From the NCBI RefSeq assembly GCF_000149955.1, contig NC_030987.1:4459190-4523189 (forward strand): a stretch of DNA of 64,000 nucleotides, in the 5' to 3' direction. The notes beneath the pieces were generated by a model that saw nothing but the letters and a program-made list of their open reading frames with translations, made no database searches and was not told the DNA's origin. Positions 12,256 to 23,603 of this stretch are shown here, one piece after another (position 1 is the stretch's first letter; each line of letters starts with the position of its first letter). This DNA comes from Fusarium oxysporum f. sp. lycopersici 4287. Lineage: Eukaryota; Ascomycota; Sordariomycetes; Hypocreales; Nectriaceae. Position numbers and translations under genes: made by a program.

Positions 12256-14268
12256 ATGGCTTCTATTATGTCCGCCCCAGACTACTCAATGGCTGCGACG
12301 AGTCGTTCGCACCTGAGCGTACGTCTACCAAAAGAAACTCTTTACTCATCTTTGAGGGAATCTTCTCGCTACTTTAACTTCGATTCAGAAACGGCCAAGC
12401 TTGCTCGGGATGCTGATGAGTGGCTCACAACCCATCCCAACGGTTCAGGATCTAAAGAGTCCAAGGATGTTAACGGTATAAGTCGACCTTCGTCAATTGC
12501 CCCAAGCAACTTTAGTGTTCGGTCTTTACCAGCAGACTACAGTATGCCGGAGTATCATGGTAGAGACTTTCCTCATCCTGTGATGGGCTCAGTGCGTCAC
12601 AACGAGATTAGACCTCGATCTGCTGCTCCAACAGAGAGTACTGAGAAGCTTCGATCATCACCTCCCGTGGACGGCGTTGAGCCCACAGGACCTGATCAAG
12701 AGTATCCCACTGGAGTGAAGCTCGCCTTGATCACCCTCGCTCTCTGTCTTGCCGTCTTTGTCATGGCCCTAGGTAAGTGTACCATCCCCATTAGTGACCT
12801 CGCTCACACGTCAGACAACTCCATCATTGCAACCGCAATTCCAAGAATCACCGATGCTTTCGAAAGTCTCAATGATGTGGGGTGGTACGGCTCAGCATAC
12901 ATGCTTACAACGGCCGCACTGCAGCTGTTCTTTGGTAAGCTGTATACCTACGGCAGCATCAAGTGGACCTTTCTGTCAGCCATTGCTATCTTTGAGGTTG
13001 GTAGCCTCATCTGCGGTGTCGCCCCCGACAGTGTCACCCTCATCGTGGGACGAGCTATCGCCGGCGTCGGTGGCGCTGGCATATTTGCTGGTGCACTCAC
13101 CATCCTTGCCTTTTCAGTACCTCTTCACAAGAGACCTATCTATACGGGTCTTGTCAGTGGTATGTGGGGCATTTCTTCCGTTGCTGGGCCTCTGCTTGGT
13201 GGTCTCTTTACCGACAAGGTTTCATGGCGTTGGTGTTTCTACATCAACCTTCCCATCGGCGCCATTACTGTTGTTGTCATTCTCTTCTTCTTTCCCGAAC
13301 CCGAGCGTGATATCGAGCCTGCGACATGGCGAGTGCGCTTCTGGCAGCTTGATCCTATCGGAACTGGCATCTTTATGCCCGCCATCGTGTGTCTCTTGCT
13401 GGCTCTGCAATGGGGTGGCGTCGACTACGACTGGGATGACTCGGTCATCACATCTCTCTTCATGCTCGCTGCCTTTCTTCTCATCTTGTTTGTCTATGTG
13501 CAGTACAAGATGGACGAAAACGCCACTGTGCCTCCTCGTATCTTCAAAAAGCGCACCGTCTGGGCTGGCGCCTTTTTCTCATTCAATACGGGCGCGTGTT
13601 TCCTCACAGCCATGTACTTCCTGCCAATTTGGTTCCAGGCTGTACAAGGACAAAGCCCTATCATGTCGGGCGTGAGAAACCTCCCGATGCTTCTCGGCAT
13701 CGTTCTCTGTGCCATGGCCGCTGGTGCTGCCGTCACTGCCTGGGGCTACTACACACCCTTCATGATCGCCGGCTCAATCCTCATGGCCATCGGCTTCGGC
13801 ATCATCACCACATTTGAAGTCGAAACATCAACAGCCAAATGGATAGGCTACCAGCTCATCGCCGGCATTGGCGTAGGCGTCGGTCTTCAGCAATCCCTTA
13901 TCGCCGTCCAAGTCGTCTGCGACATGGTCGACGTCCCTACAGCCACAGCCCTCATCGTCTTTGCTCAAACTCTTGGCGGTGCGCTCTGCGTTACAGCTGG
14001 TAACACTGTCTTCACCAACACGCTCATCAACAAGATCAATGAGCATGTGCCCGGTCTTGACCCATACTTTGTCATCGCGACTGGTGCGACGAATATTCGC
14101 AGCGTGATCAGAGAGGAGTGGCTTGATGGAGTGATTCTCGCGTACAACGACGCGTTGACGACAAGTTTCTATGTTGGTGCTGGAACCGCGTCGGCGACGA
14201 TCATTGGTGCGATGTTGGTGGAGTGGAGGAGCGTCAAGGGTCATGACATTGAAATGGGGGCGGCTTAG
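12256..14268 (+). CDS. MFS drug:H+ antiporter, DHA2 type (14 TMS)
   Basis: This is a plasma-membrane exporter of the fungal DHA2 group, the group that includes toxin and drug efflux pumps. A 42-bp in-frame intron (12773-12814) has a GTAAGT donor and CAG acceptor. Its removal restores the conserved MALDNSIIATAIPRITDAF start of TM1, and the spliced protein is about 656 residues. Motif A-like GKLYTYGSIKW follows TM2, GRAIAGVGGAGIF matches motif B, and SVAGPLLGGLFTDKVSWRW is motif C of antiporters. Fourteen hydrophobic segments can be followed to the end. The N-terminal extension of about 150 residues is hydrophilic, Ser/Pro-rich and longer than usual, so it may be a cytosolic regulatory tail. 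Substrate unknown. No biosynthetic cluster is visible next to it. Confidence 0.93.
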   Translation: MASIMSAPDYSMAATSRSHLSVRLPKETLYSSLRESSRYFNFDSETAKLARDADEWLTTHPNGSGSKESKDVNGISRPSSIAPSNFSVRSLPADYSMPEYHGRDFPHPVMGSVRHNEIRPRSAAPTESTEKLRSSPPVDGVEPTGPDQEYPTGVKLALITLALCLAVFVMALGKCTIPISDLAHTSDNSIIATAIPRITDAFESLNDVGWYGSAYMLTTAALQLFFGKLYTYGSIKWTFLSAIAIFEVGSLICGVAPDSVTLIVGRAIAGVGGAGIFAGALTILAFSVPLHKRPIYTGLVSGMWGISSVAGPLLGGLFTDKVSWRWCFYINLPIGAITVVVILFFFPEPERDIEPATWRVRFWQLDPIGTGIFMPAIVCLLLALQWGGVDYDWDDSVITSLFMLAAFLLILFVYVQYKMDENATVPPRIFKKRTVWAGAFFSFNTGACFLTAMYFLPIWFQAVQGQSPIMSGVRNLPMLLGIVLCAMAAGAAVTAWGYYTPFMIAGSILMAIGFGIITTFEVETSTAKWIGYQLIAGIGVGVGLQQSLIAVQVVCDMVDVPTATALIVFAQTLGGALCVTAGNTVFTNTLINKINEHVPGLDPYFVIATGATNIRSVIREEWLDGVILAYNDALTTSFYVGAGTASATIIGAMLVEWRSVKGHDIEMGAA

Positions 14269-15032
14269 GTAAGGGTCAGAGTGTCCATGATGATGGTTGA
14301 TGTCGGTAGTGAGAGAGGTGACGGGTAGAATATAATGAGGCTGAGTACGGTAGATGGCAGCAGTACATTCTTATGAATGGTGACGATTTGTTTGATCTTT
14401 AACTGGGTTTAATTGCTATGTCTCGTTTATGCCCGAAATATGCGCCTCTGAAAATCTCAAATTACCCTGCACCTAGAGATATTGCCAGTCTTTATTCTCT
14501 AGACTTGTATAATATTACTAGTCTTTTACTCGCTTGTCCTTTATCCTGGATTGTATTTTCTATCATTAAGTCATTGTTCGTACATCAGAGTCAACATGGC
14601 CATTGTCACTGCTCATCCTACTGAATGTATTCACATCAATTTAATTTATGGTGCAAGCATAAAGCAACGGGCAGTAACAAGAACAGCATCTGTATACACG
14701 TAAACAAATAGGAAAAAGAAGAACCACAAGTACACTGCATTTAATATGCCATGCAACAAAGTATTCGCCTCAATTCGTCATCATCAATTGAGGAATGTCG
14801 TCGCGATTAAGCTACGTCCTTCCATCTTCAAAAATGCACGCTCTTAAGCTTAAGTGAGTGGAACCAATGAAATCCCACGACAGAGCCCCAGAGCGGCCGT
14901 TCCCGCGGGATGTCATGTGATGCACCATAAGCGAGCCAACGCAAAAGTGGGACGACATCAAAACTAAAATCCTCACCAGAACAACACGAAAATGCCTCAC
15001 CAGCATTACCAAAGTCAAAAAGAAACAATTAG
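14269..15032. other. Intergenic
   Basis: 3' flank of the exporter and flank of the tRNA gene. AT-rich around 14400-14700. No gene is seen. Confidence 0.5.
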
Positions 15033-15103
15033 GGCTCCACCGGGGATTGAACCCGGGACCTCTCGCACCCAAAGCGAGAATCATACCGCTAGACCATGAA
15101 GCC
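15033..15103 (-). tRNA. tRNA-Pro (anticodon TGG)
   Basis: Read on the minus strand, a full cloverleaf forms. The acceptor stem GGCTTCA pairs with TGGAGCC, with one G-T. The D arm TGGTCTAGCGGTA serves as A box. The anticodon stem CTCGC/GCGAG holds the loop TTTGGGT, so the anticodon is TGG (Pro). The T arm is CCGGGTTCAATCCCCGG, with a good B box. It is 71 nt with no intron. Unlike the tRNA-like elements further right, every stem here is intact. Confidence 0.95.
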
Positions 15104-15946
15104 GAATCGTAGTTGTTAACAAGCAAACCGTAGAAATGCAATATGATCGTAGGGTTCTAGCAAGGGAGAGTCTTCAGGCACCGCCACCCTCTTGCTCTCC
15201 ACCCTCAGAAGCCTGTCAGCAATTTCCCAGCCTCAAGTACGGAGTACACGTTCTCATGCTCGCCAAGGTCACTCATTCCCATTTGTAACAGGACAACCAC
15301 ATCGTGGTATCTCAAGCTCACGAAACTTGGAAGCTAGCCACACATCATAGCAAATTAGAGCAGACGCACTACTCACGTGAGCGGTCACATTCTGTCCTCT
15401 TCCAAGCATATAAGTTGCTCTCTCTGGCACACAGTTTTTCTTGTACTTTGTGTCAGCATGAGGCTCTCCGGACTTTCGGAGCTCCCCCGCATCACCAACA
15501 CCGAGTGGGGCCGTCAGAACCCAACCGTACTGAAATAGCACGACAACTCGTTTCTTAGCATCGTTCATTAGACGCGGGAATATATTAGAGTAAAGGCGAT
15601 GTATAAAAGTGTCTTATTAAATCAGAATCCATCGACAGCCAACGGTACGTGTGGCAAGCGGGGATTCCTCATATCATGCTTTGTTCTGTCGAACCGCTGC
15701 TCTATAATCCCTGCATTTATAAATGATACAACCAACATGCATATAACCCTAGTCATCATTGTGCCAGTCGGCCCCCGTTGAAGTCAGTTTACGCGCGCCC
15801 AAGTTGACTTGCTTCAAATAGAGCGGGGAAGGATGGACGCAGTAAAAACCTCACGTAAACCGTATCACAATACAAGCTCATGGGTTGGCCTGCTTGATTC
15901 AGCATCCGCACTCACAACTCACTCTTTACCTCGTTTTACTCACTTG
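15104..15946. other. Intergenic, 5' flank of the NOV-like gene
   Basis: Short open frames only. No supported gene. Confidence 0.45.
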
Positions 15947-18900
15947 ATGGATTCCGTCGCAACCACTAAGGCCGAGGCGGATGCTCATCTGGAAACTCTT
16001 CGTCAAAGGAGGGGCGTTGGTAGAGAACAACCAGAGGAGTCTGTTCTTGTACAAAGTCTGGACCAGGCACTTAAAATGCGTGTACTTTTATCCAGGAGTA
16101 TGATATCTTGTACTGACTACTTACCAATAGCGTTTCCGATCAACTCTACAAAGCTTCAACACATTTCATTCTCGAGTTAATCCAGAATGCGGATGACAAC
16201 CAGTATGATTCTGAAATTGTGCCCAGTCTGCGACTGGCATTGTACAATAATGGAGGTCATAGATATTTCCGGTCTGACTGTAACGAAGTTGGCTTCACAT
16301 TCAAGCAACTTGACGCTCTGACACGAGTCGGTCAAAGTACCAAGGCCGCCACCATCGACAATTCGAAGTCGTGCATTGGCGAAAAGGGCATCGGATTCAA
16401 GTCCGTGTTCAAGGTAGCTGATGTGGTCCACGTTGCAAGTGGGCTTTACGAGTTCAAGTTTGATCGCAATGCCCGCATCGGAATGATTCTTCCCATTACT
16501 TCACAATTCCCTACTGCAGATCGCGTAGCCGATCATACGCAATTCTGCTGGAGTTGAAAAGTCAACGCGACTACGATGTCATCAAGGAGGAGTTAAACAG
16601 TATCGAGCCAGATATGTTGCTCTTCTTACGAAATCTGGACCAGGTCCATATATCTATCCGTGGCTTGAACAAGCAATATCGACGCAAGATCACCAGATTA
16701 GACCCGAGATATGACGGAGAAACTGTAAAGATATCTGTTCAGAGCGACGCCGTACCCTCAAAAGAATACATCGTCCACCGATATACTGCCAAAAAGTTGC
16801 CTCCGGTGCCCCAGAGAGAAGGTATTGATTCTTCCGAGGTTGTGATAGCATTCACGGTCGATAATGAAGCCACTCCCGTATTCACCACTCAAAAGGTGTT
16901 TGCTTTCCTCCCAGTTGATGACTTTGGCTTCCGTGTAAGTGACCCTTCAGTTGAAGCGAGTTTTACATAGGCATGCAAGCATTTGATACTGTTGGCTTAT
17001 TCAGTTTAGTTTCTCATCCATGCGGACTTTATACTTGTAGCCAGTCGAGAGGGTCTCGATGAATCAAGCCTTTGGAACCTCTCTCTCAGGGATTTGATCC
17101 AGACTGCCTTCGTGGCCTCAATCCGTCGCCTTGTTGCACTATCCCCTATCCGGGATGGGGAGGGACTTTGCTACATGTGGCCGAAATACCTCCCTCGTCA
17201 TCCCCAAACCTCAGGATTTTGGCATGGTCTCCATCAAAATATGATGAATGCCCTGCGTAAGACACCTTTGCTTGAGTCGGGAGCGGACGACACCCTACGA
17301 AAGCCTACTGATCTCTACTACGTACCCAGAGATTGGAGATTTGAGAACGGAGCTCTTTTCGACCTCCCGTCACTATTGCAAACGCACTTGTCATTCAAAT
17401 ATGATAGTGTCAGGCCGGAACTCTCCCTGATTGGGGTCGACAGTCTTGACATCAATAATCTGTGGCTAGAATTTTCGCAATGGATCAATGAAGTTGGAAT
17501 CGACGGCCTCAAGACACGGCCAATCAAGTGGCATCAAAAGGTCAGTTCGATCTTCCGCGGCCGACGAGAACTACGAGAGAAGCTCCGAAATTTACCAATT
17601 GTCCCTCTTCGGGATGGTTCATGGGTCAAGGCGCGCCAGGATTGCGTCTTTTTTACTTCTACGCAAAACGAAGAGCATGTGCCCACTGGTATCGAGCTAT
17701 TTCTCGTGGATCGCTCTGTATCTAAAGATCCAGAAAGAAGACGATTCCTGAGTTTCTTGGGAATTCAAGAATACAGTCCCACCCAAGTTTGCGAACTGAT
17801 TATCAATCTTCACCATGATCTGCCTCCGGCGGCCTGCCGCACAGAAATGGATATTGTCACAGACGCTCTTTATCTTTTTGATCATCGATTGTGTCTCAGA
17901 TACGAAGTTCCTAATATTGAATTTGCCGCTGTAAAAGGTGGAAAGGCCATTCGTAGCAGAGAGCGTCATCTTTACTTGGTCGACCCCGATGTCAAGCCTA
18001 GTTTGATAGCAAAATATCAGAATACTGCGCAAAGTCCACTCGTGGTGCTCTCTGACAAGTATGAGGCTGCGCTGTGCAAAGACCGACCACGAGAAGATGC
18101 AGACTCATTTCGACAGTGGCTCCTGGGATCCACATATCGAGAGTTTTCCACAGTCCCGGCACTTTTATATAATAACGAACTGAGCGCCGAGTGGCACTTT
18201 CTTCGCAGTCACGACGTGATGGATTTACTACACGCAATCAGGCTACAATGGGACAAAAAAGCCATTCTATCCCCCATAATTATCAAGGCTGCGGCAGAAC
18301 TTCAAGTGCCTGGCTCCGATGGATATTGGAGACCTCTAGGTCGCCTAGCTATCCCGACTACGGAGCTGAAACAAAAATGTCCGCATCTCGATTTTGTGAG
18401 CCTTCCAAATCCTAAAGTGTACAACTGGGGGTTTCTATCAGTTCTGGGCGTCTTGACCACCCGAAACACAACAGCAACTCTACGAGAGCTTCAGAAGCTT
18501 TCACAGCTGCAAGCAGATAAGGTAGATAAGGATGCAATAAAAGAAATCTACGAAGCACTGAACGCAAGCATGCGATCCGAGTGGAAGGAGATAAAGTAAG
18601 TAAAACCACAACATCAATCTGAACGTCAATGCTAAACACGCCACAGAACAGCTTTCCTGGAAGAGTCCCTTGTGTTTGTTGAAAAACCAAAGCCAAGATG
18701 GTTAAGTCATCTCTCCTGCGTCTGGGATGGCCCAGGTGCTCTGAAGCAGGTCACAAAACTCAGATATCACTACCCCGTATGCAGACAGTTATTCATATCC
18801 ATTCTGTGTGTGAAGCAAGCCAGCACTGGAGATATTGTCGAGGAACTGTGTTCTGTCTCAGATGAAGGCGATATGGCTACCCAGCGCTTCAGTGAGCTGT

Positions 18901-20753
18901 TCTTTCTACTAGGGCGCTATCGTCGTGACCATGAACAGCTGAGCAGGGATCAGGTTCGAAGAATCCGAGAAGCTGCGGTATTTCCTATTGTGGTTAAAGG
19001 AGGAAACAGTGACGAACAGCCCAATATCACACTACAGTCTATATGTGAGGGTGATTGGTACGTTCCAGACCAACTACTTCTGGAACAAGCTTTTCGATCC
19101 AGGGTCGCTATGCTTAGCATGCCTTTAAAGGGCGCCGAGTCTTTGCGTGCCCTCTTTGAGGATCTGGATTGCGAGAAAAGGTTTCTCTCTTGTGCTGTTG
19201 AACAAACAACTGAACCGAGAGGCACATGCATTCGTGACTTGCGCCGGGAAGGTGATTTGATGACTCGACTTGACTATATTGCGTATGTATAACTATACTA
19301 CGAGATGGGTTTGCGCTAACATATCGATGTTTAGGCTAGCGACAGATCAGCCGGCACTCGTCGAGGATATCACGGTGCAAATGTGGTCAGTATCATCAAT
19401 CCTTGCCAAAAGTCGATTGGGAGACATTGAGATAAGCGATGAGGACAAGTTAATCACCATCAGAGACGATGGAGAGGTCAAAAACATCTACATCCGTGAA
19501 GATATAGCCATGGCCGAGCAGTTCCAGGTCGATCTTGAATTGCTGAAGTATTTCAGTAGTCTATTGGACCTTGGGGCCGAGCACACCCAGCTGGTCACAC
19601 TCCTCCTGAAAGAACCTATTGCCCAACTCTCTGTCATCCTGGAGAGATATAATATCGAAATACCCGATAACTTGGACAATGGAGATACTGGCAATCAAGA
19701 AAGCGACGGTGAGGATCAAGAAAGCAACTATGAGGATAAAGCGATGACGATTATACATCCAACACAGACTACTCAGTTAACGATTCTGACAGAGAGGAAA
19801 TGATGGNNNNNNNNNNNNNNNNNNNNNNNNNNNNNNNNNNNNNNNNNNNNNNNNNNNNNNNNNNNNNNNNNNNNNNNNNNNNNNNNNNNNNNNNNNNNNN
19901 NNNNNNAAGGACCGGCCGTGTTTCATGCAGACGAGACACCAGTTGCGAAAACTCCGAGAAGTACTGCTCAGTTTGGTGCTATACTAGACTAACGTCTGCT
20001 AACACAAACAGCAGAAGACCCATCTAGCGGGGGAGATCTTTCTTTGCCTCGCTATTCACCCATAGAGACTCCGTTCTACCAGAGTATCATCAGTTCAAAT
20101 GGCCCCAGACCCGCTCAAAATTCTCCTAGAGCCTTTGAAAGTCCATCTAACAGATATAGAGAGATTGGGTTCCTTGGGGAGCGTTTCGTATGTCATCCTA
20201 GGCAATCATCAAACTATTAGTCCCTGACATATATGTTTTGCAGGTTTATCGTATGTTTCAATCTCGTATCAAGGATTGGACGTATGAGAATTGGACGAGT
20301 AAGTTGCGAGTCGAGGCTGGGCATCCCCGATTCACTGAGCGCGAAAAGGACTTTTCCGACTTTACATACCAGGATCGTTTTGGTCAAATGAAGGGAGTGC
20401 TGCGAGAGGCTGGCATGGACGTAATCGTCGAATGGACTCATAACACGAAGTTTCATCTTGAGGTCAAGGCAACACTAGGTCCTTGCAGTGAGCCATGTTT
20501 CGTGTCCCAGAATCAACTTGACAAGGTCTGTAATACAGTGATTGCTATGGTATATATCTCTGTGCTAACGCTTTGGTAGATGCGCCAGTACGAAGGGGAC
20601 TTAGGCAACGTCTATATCCTCATTCGGGTTTTCCAGTTGGAAGCAGAAGGTGGCCCAAGCTTTCGATTCTTTTTAAATCCTTGGAGTCTCTACTTGGAGG
20701 GGGCTCTCGACTTTAGGTCGAATGAAGGATATAAGGTGTATGGGTTGGTATAA
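15947..20753 (+). CDS. NO VEIN/sacsin-type ATPase with C-terminal DUF3883; frameshifted
   Basis: This is a large multi-exon gene. The N-terminal quarter is an HSP90-like (GHKL) ATPase of sacsin/NOV type: LELIQNADDN is the Mg/ATP-binding N-box, and GEKGIGFKSVF is the glycine-rich box. The C-terminus (about 20130-20753) is a DUF3883/NOV domain, with GERF then VYRM, and FHLEVKATLG, whose E-x-K recalls a PD-(D/E)xK nuclease core. Exons: 15947-16077, 16131-16934, 17010-18595, 18647-19282, 19335 to the gap at 19807, then parts after it, with exons ending near 20190 and 20526 and a last one from 20580. Intron 1 fits only as GC-AG. Single-base losses are needed near 16545 and probably near 19741, and 100 N remove part of the acidic linker. 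Function in fungi is unknown; the plant NOV protein has a developmental role. Either a decaying gene or one with assembly errors. Confidence 0.8.
19807..19906. other. Assembly gap (100 N)
   Basis: Exactly 100 N, a usual placeholder for a gap of unknown length. It lies inside the acidic linker of the NOV-like gene. Confidence 0.99.
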
Positions 20754-21190
20754 GCTTACCACAGCGGCTGAGATTCAGCGCCAGTAGTTTGGGCGATGCC
20801 AGTTGGAGTAGTTGTAAGGATACTCGCAGATGTCTGATTAAGAAGGACCTGATTAAACTGTTCCGCCTACTTCAATTGGGTGCCTCCGAAGCAGGTGCCT
20901 GTTTCGTGCTACCTCCACCCGAAGAAGTTTACAGCAACTGCGGCCTTATTGCGTGATCACATTACCGATGATGTAAGGATTGGCTTGAATGGACTAGTAT
21001 ATCTTGTCCAAGTTCATTGACGAAGCAGTTTATCCTTTGTCACGCGAAATCTGTATTAACAACGCCATCTTATACCGGTTGAAAGAAGCGGGACCTTATT
21101 CTGAGTATCTCAAGATTTCTCAAGTGTACCAAACTCAATTTACCAGATGAGACCAGTCTACAATGCAACCATGCAACTCGATCTCAGCAA
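20754..21190. other. Intergenic
   Basis: Lies between the convergent ends of the NOV-like gene and the MYND gene. Nothing is recognised. Confidence 0.5.
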
Positions 21191-21939
21191 CTAAATCCAG
21201 TCTACCCAAACCCCATCACTGTGAAATGCGCAGCGGAAAGAGATGTGGTTGTGAAACTCACCCCACTTGATAGAGAACAGCCCCTTGAAATTGCCATCCC
21301 GAAGCATCTTGCAATCCGCCTTGTGACCCTTCTCGTTCCAACCGCGGAGCTGACAATTCTGGCTGCAGTACCAAAAGAAACCGCACTTGGCACACTTCAT
21401 CAGCTTGGCCGACTTCTTGCTGCATGCGTGGCAGGTTCTCATCCCGTCGGTGAGGGTAGCGTGAGTTTGGACTCTGTCGCTGAGCTGCATCATGTTGTCG
21501 AGGGAAATCGGGAAGATCTGCAAAAGAATTAGCATAAGAAGACGTTGAGGGAGAGCATATTAACCTTGAGGTACTGAAGGTCTTCGTGGCGGATACCGAT
21601 GGTCATATCCATGAAGAGATGCTTGACAGCATAGAAGATGACGACAGTGTTTCCGACTTGAAGGTTCGAGGGGCCGATCTCGACACCACGGGCCTCCGTG
21701 TAGATAGCAACCGGAATCTCTAAACCATCTCGGTCCTTGACGGTGAGCTTAACGCGGAGATCGATCTCGACCTCGACGATCTCGCCGATGAACACCCAGT
21801 GCTTGTGAGGCTCCCAGAAACCATTCTCTCTTTCGCGGTAGTAGTGAGGGCCAAGATGATTGTCCCAGGCTAGGTCTTCGAATGCTGGGAAGTGCTCTTT
21901 GTCTCGCAGATTCGCGAGTTGGGCGTCGTTGGAAGCCAT
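21191..21939 (-). CDS. MYND-type zinc finger protein
   Basis: Exon 1 is 21939-21565 and exon 2 is 21517-21191. The 47-bp intron carries GTTAAT and GCAG ends, and the product is about 233 residues. The N-terminal half is a beta-rich domain without a name I know: KHWVFIGEIVEVEIDLRVKL, then VAIYTEARG, then VGNTVVIFYAVKH. Residues about 150-190 form a MYND finger, CHACSKKSAKLMKCAKC followed by FFWYCSQNCQ and HKADCK, with all seven Cys and the His in place. MYND fingers bind proline-rich partners. A short hydrophobic tail follows. A degenerate second copy of the middle of this gene lies at about 47.74-47.92 kb. Confidence 0.88.
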
Positions 21940-22497
21940 GATGTATGGCAGTGAGAGGCGTCTCGATCTCTCGTCAGATCTTTAATGGGACTCGAGATGA
22001 CTCTAAGAGTTCTGGAGATGGTCAAGAAAGGCAGAACACAAGCAGGGTTAGGAATTTATGGTAGATGGCAGGTAATGCCGTTTGTAAACGGCTGGCTGCA
22101 GCGTTTGTCGGTCCCCTGCAGTGCTATAAACAAACGGCTTGGGTACCTCTTGTTTGTGACGAATGATTGTTTAGCAGATATGTATTGTACTGCGTCTAGC
22201 AGGTAAACTCCTCACTTCGCCGCAGTTAGAATGTCCCTATACATTGTGAAGTTCGTATAAGATTCTCCTCTATTGTTCATGGCTTCTATTTAATTATGAG
22301 AACTGCTTATATAACAAATACAGGTGACAGAGCTTCTAGAGTATTAATCAAGATACAGTAAGAGCTATTTACTCATAGAAATAACAACATTACTTGCCGC
22401 GTCAGTAATGTCATTATGCTACTCTCCGGCAGTATTGAGATTGACAACGCACAGTTCATATACAAGAGCAAAACTGCGAAAACAAAGCTTTTCCACC
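21940..22497. other. Intergenic, AT-rich toward 22.3 kb
   Basis: 5' flank of the MYND gene, then AT-rich sequence leading into tRNA-like repeats. No gene. Confidence 0.45.
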
Positions 22498-22580
22498 ACA
22501 AGGACTCGAACCTTGGACCTCACCGCTGTAAAGAGCAACCCCCTAAGAGGTCACTGGATAGGTAGTGCGATGTGCGCTGT
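22498..22580 (-). repeat. tRNA-like Pol III element, 5' end lost in gap
   Basis: On the minus strand the B box AGGTTCGAGTCC is intact, and 3' flanking sequence carries a GTTTTC run fit for Pol III termination. Upstream comes an enlarged arm (about 40 nt) like the one in the copy at 23312-23419. The A-box end runs into the N gap. Confidence 0.55.
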
Positions 22581-23261
22581 NNNNNNNNNNNNNNNNNNNN
22601 NNNNNNNNNNNNNNNNNNNNNNNNNNNNNNNNNNNNNNNNNNNNNNNNNNNNNNNNNNNNNNNNNNNNNNNNNNNNNNNNNNNNNNNNNNNNNNNNNNNN
22701 NNNNNNNNNNNNNNNNNNNNNNNNNNNNNNNNNNNNNNNNNNNNNNNNNNNNNNNNNNNNNNNNNNNNNNNNNNNNNNNNNNNNNNNNNNNNNNNNNNNN
22801 NNNNNNNNNNNNNNNNNNNNNNNNNNNNNNNNNNNNNNNNNNNNNNNNNNNNNNNNNNNNNNNNNNNNNNNNNNNNNNNNNNNNNNNNNNNNNNNNNNNN
22901 NNNNNNNNNNNNNNNNNNNNNNNNNNNNNNNNNNNNNNNNNNNNNNNNNNNNNNNNNNNNNNNNNNNNNNNNNNNNNNNNNNNNNNNNNNNNNNNNNNNN
23001 NNNNNNNNNNNNNNNNNNNNNNNNNNNNNNNNNNNNNNNNNNNNNNNNNNNNNNNNNNNNNNNNNNNNNNNNNNNNNNNNNNNNNNNNNNNNNNNNNNNN
23101 NNNNNNNNNNNNNNNNNNNNNNNNNNNNNNNNNNNNNNNNNNNNNNNNNNNNNNNNNNNNNNNNNNNNNNNNNNNNNNNNNNNNNNNNNNNNNNNNNNNN
23201 NNNNNNNNNNNNNNNNNNNNNNNNNNNNNNNNNNNNNNNNNNNNNNNNNNNNNNNNNNNNN
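22581..23261. other. Assembly gap (681 N)
   Basis: The gap lies between two related minus-strand tRNA-like elements. Open frames spanning it are not meaningful. Confidence 0.99.
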
Positions 23262-23311
23262 AGCATGCACTGTTTGTTTAAGAAGAGGAAGAAGGGTAAA
23301 AATAATACTCT

Positions 23312-23419
23312 TCCGCTCCCAGGAGTCGAATCTGGACCTTACTACTGTAGAGAGGTGACTCCCGAAGGGGGCCCTGGATGGGTAGCAACGTAGTACGCGC
23401 ACCACTGCGCCAAAGCGGA
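23312..23419 (-). repeat. tRNA-like Pol III element with enlarged anticodon/variable region
   Basis: 108 nt. On the minus strand the acceptor ends pair (TCCGCTT with GAGCGGA). The A box is TGGCGCAGTGG, a 5-6 bp anticodon-type stem TACTAC/GTAGTA is present, and the B box is GATTCGACTCC. About 40 nt replace the normal anticodon loop, including a CCC-TTCG-GGG hairpin. An ATTTTTACC run follows and could end Pol III transcription. It could be an intron-bearing tRNA gene, a tRNA pseudogene, or a SINE head. No standard anticodon can be assigned with confidence. Confidence 0.6.
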
Positions 23420-23603
23420 CGTCTGTATGTTGATAATGAGCTATGCATCTTTGGCTGATATAGGCTGAGCTAGTGCTGGGAATCCTCACAGATATCTATA
23501 GAATTCCTTATATCATCAGAGTGCCATCATATACGTCCACGCCAGTGGTTGGATTTCGGAAGCAAAGGCTATAGATATATGAGTAGATAATAGCTAATCG
23601 TAG

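Noticed and set aside
12794..13675. 293-codon open frame in a second frame
   Set aside because: A shadow of the MFS exporter, whose frame has clear family motifs throughout.
22408..23489. Several long open frames in all directions
   Set aside because: They consist mainly of N and have no sequence support.
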